From Lytechinus pictus (lineage: Eukaryota; Echinodermata; Echinoidea; Temnopleuroida; Toxopneustidae), in the NCBI RefSeq assembly GCF_037042905.1, contig NC_087254.1:19152603-19216602 (forward strand): 64,000 bases of DNA. The letters run 5' to 3'. A program made the position numbers and the translations under genes. Under the pieces are notes generated by a model that had not been told where the DNA came from, made no database searches, and saw only the letters and a list, made by a program, of their open reading frames with translations. This document shows, piece after piece, positions 57,646 to 64,000 of the stretch. The stretch's first letter is position 1, and every line of letters begins with the position of its first letter.

Positions 57646-58900
57646 GGCGCCTTTTACTTCGATTCTAAATCAGGTTGATCTGAAGTGATATATCAGAAGA
57701 TAACTTCCTAGAGTGGCACATCACAATATCAAGGCAGGCCAATATAATATAGTGATAGCTAGAGGAGACTATACAGAGGACAAACTTCTACAATGTCATA
57801 TGTTTTTCTCCACAAAATAATTCAGGATGGTCCGTGCTGTACTGCGGAACAATACCTTTATTCTCGAAATATGGCACATTTGCGCTCAAAATGATAGTGA
57901 AGCAACTCCTCGTAATTTAAGTCCTTCATCTTATCTTGTCGAGATTGCATAGCATCATAGCCGAGAAAATCGTTACAGGACCTATATGTATTGCGATGTC
58001 GAATACTTATGGCAGATACTCCGATGCTTTCTCCTTTGGCTGTATACCTGGTTTGATGGGATCTAATATGATAAAGGACAGTGCACCGCTCCACGATAAT
58101 GTGCGTCCGTCGTATATTAAAGATATCCTTTTTGAAATATCAGAGTTTTTACTCGACCAAAATGCAGTAGAGATTGAGCAGCCCGACGGTGGTCAGTTTC
58201 AAGAAAGTGGTTATGCACGCTCTAAAAGGGCATAGTCAGTAAAGAACACTATTCATTGTTAATGCCGCAGTGAGCAATTTTAGGCTCAGAAGACTAGTAT
58301 TAAACTATAACCGTTAAATATTCTAATCACATATCAATGAAGATAATTACTGGTTTGAAGTGCTCTCGTTGATTGACATTGAATTCACAAATTAATTTTG
58401 ACAGCGAAGGGAGGTCTCTTTACTACGTGCCGATTTGGCAATTTAATTCCATTATCATATCAACATTGCACTGAGGATAAACCTCTGTCCATCGTTTTTT
58501 TATATTTTAAAATATTAATGGATTGAGTTAACTTCGGAGCTGCATAACAGCACCCACATGCCAGATAGTTGAACACGTTCTTGATTCGGAATAAGGAGAA
58601 TGTCACTACAGCAGTGTGTAGTGATGTTATATTCTCTCATCCAATCTTCATCCAGAGTCTGATTATCAAGACTATACCACCAAAGAGGTATATGTTTCCC
58701 AAGAAGGTGTGACTCACCGCTAATAGTAGAGTAATTTCATTGTTCTCCAACTTCTCTCCAAGAATATCTTCTTGGATGTAAAGATGACTTTCATTCTCAT
58801 AGTCAGAGTGATGGAGTAAAGTACTACTCATAATCAGTTGCAGAAAGTTCAAGTAAATTGTTATTTGTGGACAACTACAAAGGCCCAATTCGGTAAGAAC
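57646..58900. other. Presumed formin upstream region
   Basis: The sequence beyond the putative first formin codon is AT-rich and without recognisable promoter motifs or repeats. Frames such as 57936-58235 have no known domain and no supporting splice sites. I cannot place a transcription start. Confidence 0.4.
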
Positions 58901-60320
58901 ATATTTCATATAATATTGTTTTGATATTTAACATGGTAAATGTATTGTAGAATTCACATTACTATTTAAGATAGTTTGAATGTTTTTAGTTAGAGAAGAT
59001 TATGTGTTTGTGTTAACAGAGTGTAATACGTATATTGCATAGTGTAAGAAAGTTGATTTCTTTGTTGTACAGTTTAGTATATTTGAGGAATAGTTGAATA
59101 TACTGATGTTGATAGATCTCATAATATTGTTCTTGTATAATATATTTCCATCTAGAAGTGCTAAGATGTAAAAGGCTTTTAAATACAATGAATTAGTTGG
59201 ATGTAATTATACATAAAGCAAGAAGTCTAGTTTCATTGGGAAACAAAGAGAGTCTGTTTTCTGCTAATCCAGTAGAAGCAGGGTCTATGAATGATTACTT
59301 TGGAATGTGGCCCCTTTCACATTCATCCCTTTTTACTTTCTCTTTTGAGTAGATAAGTTACTGCACGTTGTAAATGCAGGGCTTGTTCACATTTGTATTT
59401 TAATCTGGTTTAACTTTAATCTTAAGATAGAATAATGTTATGCTGTTTCGTTATAAGCTGAGTTAGTGTAATAGTAGGAACTATTACTAGTTTGTTTTCT
59501 TATTATACTCTAATCATCTCTAAAGAGTTACTTCTTTAGTTTCATGTTTAACTTGTGATAATGTAGATTACTGTTTGTACATGGCCAATTTGTTATTAAG
59601 AACAAAACCATAACTTTCGTGGAGAGAAAGACCTTTCCTCTGGGAGTGATTTAGGGAGAAACCTTGAATGATTGACTGTGTTGGCATGTAGTTATGTTCA
59701 CACGGCTAATCTGTCTATTGGACAGAATACTTAGTAGTGCACTGCACTGAGTGAGTGTAGATGTGTTCATACAAGGATTTAATCGCCAGATTAACTTTAT
59801 TCCTTGTATATTTTGTACTCTCTTAATTTAGGTTAATGTTATAAGGTATAATAGTAGAAGTGTATGTTGATCTCTTATATTAGTGTCAGATTGATTTTCA
59901 TTTAATCATATGTAATTGTTGTACTAACTTAGATTTAGTTATTGACATGATTTCAAGATGAAACATTTGTTTATTATTGTTTGTTTATTCATTATCATTA
60001 CAGATTGTTATCTGAAGGTGCATAGAAGTATAACTGAAAGTACGACTGAAGTTTGTCACCAGTGTTGGAGATTAACTGAATAAAGCGAAAGTTTGTTTTA
60101 TTTCAACAAGTCGAGTCCAGCATTGATTGATTCATTGTGCCTTGCGAATAACAATAGTTGGACATAAGTAGACGAAACTCCTTCGTAGAAAGTTTTACGA
60201 AGGCAGTCACAATAACAATCGAACGGACAACTTGTGTCGTCCAGTCAGGATCACGTTCAGAAAGTTCTGGAATCATCCAAACATACTACTTGGAACTTTA
60301 CTGCCCAAAAGTTTTTCATC
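58900..60320 (+). mobile_element. Probable 5' LTR and leader of the BEL/Pao element
   Basis: T-rich, non-coding sequence directly upstream of the Gag start. It contains an AATAAA at about 60079 and a GT/T-rich stretch after it, as at the R-U5 border of an LTR. The downstream LTR lies outside the window, so neither LTR edge can be fixed by comparison, and a primer-binding site was not identified with confidence. The position is inferred from the coding frame. Confidence 0.45.
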
Positions 60321-63300
60321 ATGGCCAACATAGATGGAAAAAATCTAGTCAGCGAGGCTACACGTGTAGATCTTCAGAGGACGTCCTCTTCGCTGCCAGA
60401 AATGATGGATAAGTATCCAAAACCAGCTAGGAGTCTAGCAAGCAGAAAATCAGCCAAAAGCGAGATGCTTATTAAGGCCTTTCAGGCTGAACTTGATGTT
60501 ATGGACAAAGAGGACAACATAAAGATTCTGCAAAGGGAGTATGAACATGCAATGCAGCTGGAGAGAGCCCAGATGGAGCTGAAACGGTTGAAGCTGCAGA
60601 AAGAACATCAGCAGAAATTAGCCGAAGTTGCAGAATCAGAAGATGAGCTCTCAAACACCAGTATCAAGTTGCCAGAGGAGACGAAGGAGGAGTCTGTTCA
60701 AAGATTCTTTGAATCTCAATCGACGGATGAGGGCAAGATCCAGACCCAAGCCCCACCAGTTCCAGCCACTCTGAGTGAAGTGAAGCATGAACCAACCAAC
60801 GCTTCACCAGGAATGGAAAACGTGGTTGAGTCACTCGCCAAGGTAGCCAACATGATGATGAACCAAAATGCGACTAGTCAACAAGTATTGGCAGCCAGTC
60901 AGTTACCAAAGGTGGATGTTCCGGTATTTAATGGTGACCCATTACGATATCCCCTCTGGAGAAATGCATTTTCAAGTTTCGTTGACTCCAAGCCTCTAGA
61001 TGCCGCAACCAAGCTTCATATGTTGCATACATATGTTACTGGTGAACCAAAGAAGGTCGTGGAGCATTATCTTCTTCTTGGCACCGATGAAGCTTACCTG
61101 AAAGCAAGGGAGTCTCTCGCCAGCAGGTATGGCAACACCAGTGTAGTTTCATCAGCATTCATGAAGAAGTTAAACACGTGGCCGAGAATCTCAGATCGAG
61201 ATCCAAGTGGATTGCGGTCATTTGCGGACTTTCTCCAGCAGGTCAGCGTTGCCAAGGTGACTGTTGATTCCCTTGGCATTCTCGATTATCCACAGGAGAA
61301 CGTCAAGCTGTTGAGGAAGGTTCCATTCTACCTTGAACGCAAATGGAGAGACGAGGTGACCAAGTGGCAGCGATGTGGATATGGCAGTTACCCTACCTTT
61401 GCCAGATTTGTAGACTTCGTCACCAGTGCAGCAGAAGTGGCCAACATTCCAGAGTTGGAATACACCAGGTTAGACGAGACGAAAGTAAAGTCAGCACCTC
61501 CGAAAGGGAAGACCTTTCAAGGTCGGTCACTGTCTACAACAGCCGCACATGGAAAGGAGTATTCATCATGTCCTTACTGTGATAAGGACCATCACATCGA
61601 CGACTGCCCAGAGTTCAAGCAGATCTACTTCAAGGATAAGAAGACGTTCTTCTTCAAGAAGTATCTGTGTATGGGATGTGGCCAAAGTAGCAACCACCTT
61701 GGGAAGGACTGCAAGCAACGCCGGGAATGTAAAAGGTGTAAGGGAAACCACTTGACATGCCTACACCGGCAGAAGATAGAAAAATCATCGGCTAGCTCAA
61801 ACTGTACCAACATCTGCGATCTTCCTGACCAAGATGGAAAGGACCATTGTATGATTGTGCCGGTTTGGGTGAGGCAAGCTGATGATCCATCAAGGGAATT
61901 CCTGGAATATGCGATCCTCGACGACCAGTCCAATGTTGGATTTGTCTCCAGTGGTCTTTGCGACAGAATGGGCGTTAAAGGACCTGAGACTGATCTTATG
62001 CTGACAACAATGCACGAGAGTGCCCGCATTAGCTGTCAAAAGATAAGTGGTCTCGAGGTCTTGGACTTCCAAAAGTCTACAGTTGTCCAACTCCCGTCCT
62101 GCTACACCAGACAAGAGGTTCCGGCCAAGCGGTCACAAATTCCCAAGGCAGAAGTTCTGAGGAAATGGAGGCATCTAGCACCAATCGCAGATGAGTTGAT
62201 GCCATACAACCCGTCAATTAAGGTTTCCTTGCTCATAGGAAATAACTGTCCTAGAGCGATTCGACCCCGAGAAGTACTCGCTGGTGCAGAAGATGACCCG
62301 TATGCGATGAAAACCTTACTCGGATGGGGCGTTGTCGGCAGAGTATGTCAGAGTTCTCAAAGTGATGATGCCGTCTGCCACAGGATTCAGACAAGTGAAG
62401 GATATTCCCACTTGGTGCACTCAAGCCAAGCGAAGGAAGTGTTTGCACCAGAGTCTGTACTGAAGATCTTGGAACGAGACTTCCAAATGACAAGTCCAAA
62501 AGGAGCTCCACTTTCAGTGAAAGAAGCAAGGTTCATGACAATCTTGGAGAATGGAATCCGCAAGAGAAGTGATGGACACTACCAAATGCCCTTGCCCTTG
62601 AAGTCAGATCAGGTGACCTTTCCTGACAACAAGATTCTTGCTGTTAAAAGATGGAGACAGCTATCTGCCAGATTCAGGAAGAACCAGAAGTTTCTGGAGG
62701 ACTACAAGGCCTTCATGGATGATGTAATCACCAACTACGCAGAACGAGTACCAGATGACTGCTTGAAGGTTCGAGATGGCAGAGTAAACTATATTCCGCA
62801 CACAGGGGTGTACCATCCTCACAAGCCTGACAAAATCCGTGTTGTATTCGACTGTTCAGCAAAATTTGAAGGCGTATCCTTGAATGATCATCTTCTGCAA
62901 GGTCCTGACCTGATGAATGGACTACTTGGTGTTCTGTGCCGATTCCGAAAGGAAGAAGTTGCCTTCATGGCTGATGTGAAAGGAATGTTCCTTCAGTTCT
63001 ACGTAAATGAAGAAGACCGGAACTTGCTGCGGTTCCTGTGGTATGAAGGCGGTGACGAAACAAAGGAAGCTGTTGAATACCGGATGAAGGTTCATCTCTT
63101 CGGAGCAGCTAGTTCTCCAGGATGCAGTAACTTTGGACTGAGAAGGGCTGCAACAGATGGTGAAGAAGAGTTCGGTTCAAGTGCAGCAGAGTTCATTCGT
63201 AGAGACTTCTACGTAGATGACGGTCTTAGTTCACGACCTACTGCGGAAGAGGCTGTGCAGCTGCTGAAAAACAGTCAAGCAATCTGTGCAAAATCAGGAC

Positions 63301-64000
63301 TGAAATTGCACAAGATTGTGTCTAACAGCAGAGAAGTTCTGAAAAGCTTTCCAGCCGATGAACGAGCAAAAAGCCTGCAAGACCTGGATTTAGATGTCGA
63401 CAAGCTTGTGCTGGAAAGAGTTCTAGGAGTGTCCTGGAACATTGAGAATGACACCTTCAACTTCAGAGTGCAGGTGAAGGCAAACTCATTCTCCAGACGA
63501 GGTGTTCTCTCAACGATCAGTTCAATCTATGATCCAAGCGGCTTTCTTGGTCCAGTAGTTCTTAAAGGCAAGAGGATTCTCCAAGCTATGTGCAAGCAGA
63601 ACATGGACTGGGACGAATCTATGACCGATGAACAGCGTTCAGAATGGGAGAAATGGCTGCTTGATCTCCAGCATCTAGGTGACCTCCAACTCAAGAGATG
63701 CTACAAACCAAGTAGGTTCGGCAAGGTCAAGCAGGTAGAAGTCCACCATTTCTCTGATGCCAGTCAGGATGGGTATGGGCAATGTTCATATCTCCGTCTC
63801 ATCAATGAGGATGACAAAGTGCATTGTTCATTCGTAATTGGAAAGGCCCGAGTTACTCCATTGAGACCAATTACCATTCCAAGACTGGAGCTAACAGCAG
63901 CAACGTTGTCAGCCAAGAGCAGCACATTCCTGAAGTCGGAACTGGAATACGATTCTGTGAAGGAGTTCTTCTGGACAGACAGTAAGGTTGTTCTTGGATA
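60321..64000 (+). CDS. BEL/Pao LTR retrotransposon Gag-Pol polyprotein, incomplete at right edge
   Basis: An open frame from ATG at 60321 (context ATCATGG) to the window end: 1226 codons, no stop or frameshift. Order: charged coiled coil (about 45-105); DUF1759-like Gag domain starting LPKVDVPVFNGDP (195); Cys/His clusters C..C...H....C (from 417), C..C.....H....C and C..C...H; an aspartic-protease-like region with LDDQSN (533); reverse transcriptase with ADVKGMFLQF (884) and the catalytic YVDD (964); and RNase H with HHFSDAS (Asp about 1146) and PRLELTAA. Integrase and 3' LTR are outside. Gag and Pol share one frame, as usual in BEL/Pao. The intact frame suggests a young, possibly functional copy. 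It lies upstream of, and opposite to, the formin gene. Confidence 0.95.
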   Translation, partial: MANIDGKNLVSEATRVDLQRTSSSLPEMMDKYPKPARSLASRKSAKSEMLIKAFQAELDVMDKEDNIKILQREYEHAMQLERAQMELKRLKLQKEHQQKLAEVAESEDELSNTSIKLPEETKEESVQRFFESQSTDEGKIQTQAPPVPATLSEVKHEPTNASPGMENVVESLAKVANMMMNQNATSQQVLAASQLPKVDVPVFNGDPLRYPLWRNAFSSFVDSKPLDAATKLHMLHTYVTGEPKKVVEHYLLLGTDEAYLKARESLASRYGNTSVVSSAFMKKLNTWPRISDRDPSGLRSFADFLQQVSVAKVTVDSLGILDYPQENVKLLRKVPFYLERKWRDEVTKWQRCGYGSYPTFARFVDFVTSAAEVANIPELEYTRLDETKVKSAPPKGKTFQGRSLSTTAAHGKEYSSCPYCDKDHHIDDCPEFKQIYFKDKKTFFFKKYLCMGCGQSSNHLGKDCKQRRECKRCKGNHLTCLHRQKIEKSSASSNCTNICDLPDQDGKDHCMIVPVWVRQADDPSREFLEYAILDDQSNVGFVSSGLCDRMGVKGPETDLMLTTMHESARISCQKISGLEVLDFQKSTVVQLPSCYTRQEVPAKRSQIPKAEVLRKWRHLAPIADELMPYNPSIKVSLLIGNNCPRAIRPREVLAGAEDDPYAMKTLLGWGVVGRVCQSSQSDDAVCHRIQTSEGYSHLVHSSQAKEVFAPESVLKILERDFQMTSPKGAPLSVKEARFMTILENGIRKRSDGHYQMPLPLKSDQVTFPDNKILAVKRWRQLSARFRKNQKFLEDYKAFMDDVITNYAERVPDDCLKVRDGRVNYIPHTGVYHPHKPDKIRVVFDCSAKFEGVSLNDHLLQGPDLMNGLLGVLCRFRKEEVAFMADVKGMFLQFYVNEEDRNLLRFLWYEGGDETKEAVEYRMKVHLFGAASSPGCSNFGLRRAATDGEEEFGSSAAEFIRRDFYVDDGLSSRPTAEEAVQLLKNSQAICAKSGLKLHKIVSNSREVLKSFPADERAKSLQDLDLDVDKLVLERVLGVSWNIENDTFNFRVQVKANSFSRRGVLSTISSIYDPSGFLGPVVLKGKRILQAMCKQNMDWDESMTDEQRSEWEKWLLDLQHLGDLQLKRCYKPSRFGKVKQVEVHHFSDASQDGYGQCSYLRLINEDDKVHCSFVIGKARVTPLRPITIPRLELTAATLSAKSSTFLKSELEYDSVKEFFWTDSKVVLG

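Noticed and set aside
57936-58235. 99-codon plus-strand ORF near the formin 5' end
   Set aside because: No recognised domain, overlapping minus-strand frames of equal quality, and no splice or promoter support.
61566-62529. Minus-strand ORFs of 61-134 codons at the right end
   Set aside because: Antisense shadows of the intact BEL/Pao frame.

Overview
The window is nuclear DNA from an animal. It is AT-rich, has short exons (21 to about 860 nt) with GT-AG introns, and is full of non-autonomous repeats. CLUAP1 can be aligned almost end to end with vertebrate CLUAP1. Together with a foldback element whose termini are tandem short repeats (the design of sea urchin TU elements), a BEL/Pao retroelement and a Met-tRNA-like SINE, this suggests a marine deuterostome invertebrate, most likely an echinoderm and plausibly a sea urchin. 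That assignment is inference, since no sequence search was possible.

Layout: (1) 1-4958, plus strand: the 3' half of a WD-repeat gene of the WDR49/WDR64 type. It enters from the left with two WD blades and ends in a long Ser-rich tail. (2) 4959-9346: AT-rich intergenic space with one degraded palindromic element. (3) 9347-19405, minus strand: a complete ten-exon CLUAP1 (IFT38) gene of 424 codons, converging on the WD gene. Its introns hold a foldback MITE, a poly-G-ended element and a LINE remnant. (4) 19406-24939: intergenic, with a Kolobok-like TTAA palindrome and an ATTC microsatellite embedded in a 113-bp tandem repeat. (5) 24940-57645, minus strand: a diaphanous-related formin that assembles from 24 exons into a continuous 1030-codon frame (GBD/FH3, coiled coil, short FH1, FH2, Ser/Gly-rich tail without a recognisable DAD). 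(6) 57646-60320: mostly non-coding; the right part is probably the LTR and leader of the retroelement. (7) 60321-64000, plus strand: an uninterrupted BEL/Pao Gag-Pol frame that runs off the window.

Both complete genes act on the cytoskeleton: CLUAP1 in intraflagellar transport, the formin in actin nucleation. Nothing suggests they are co-regulated. The most unusual structure is a 5.86-kb foldback element (36826-42683) inside one formin intron. Its termini are arrays of a 16-bp GC-rich unit, followed by further inverted-repeat sequence. Inside it sit a second inverted repeat, a diverged series of a GC-rich palindrome (core GCGAGCGCGAAGCGCGAGC), and a 740-bp pyrimidine tract. No transposase is visible in it. 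Most ORFs longer than 60 codons outside the exons listed here are chance frames or simple-sequence translations.
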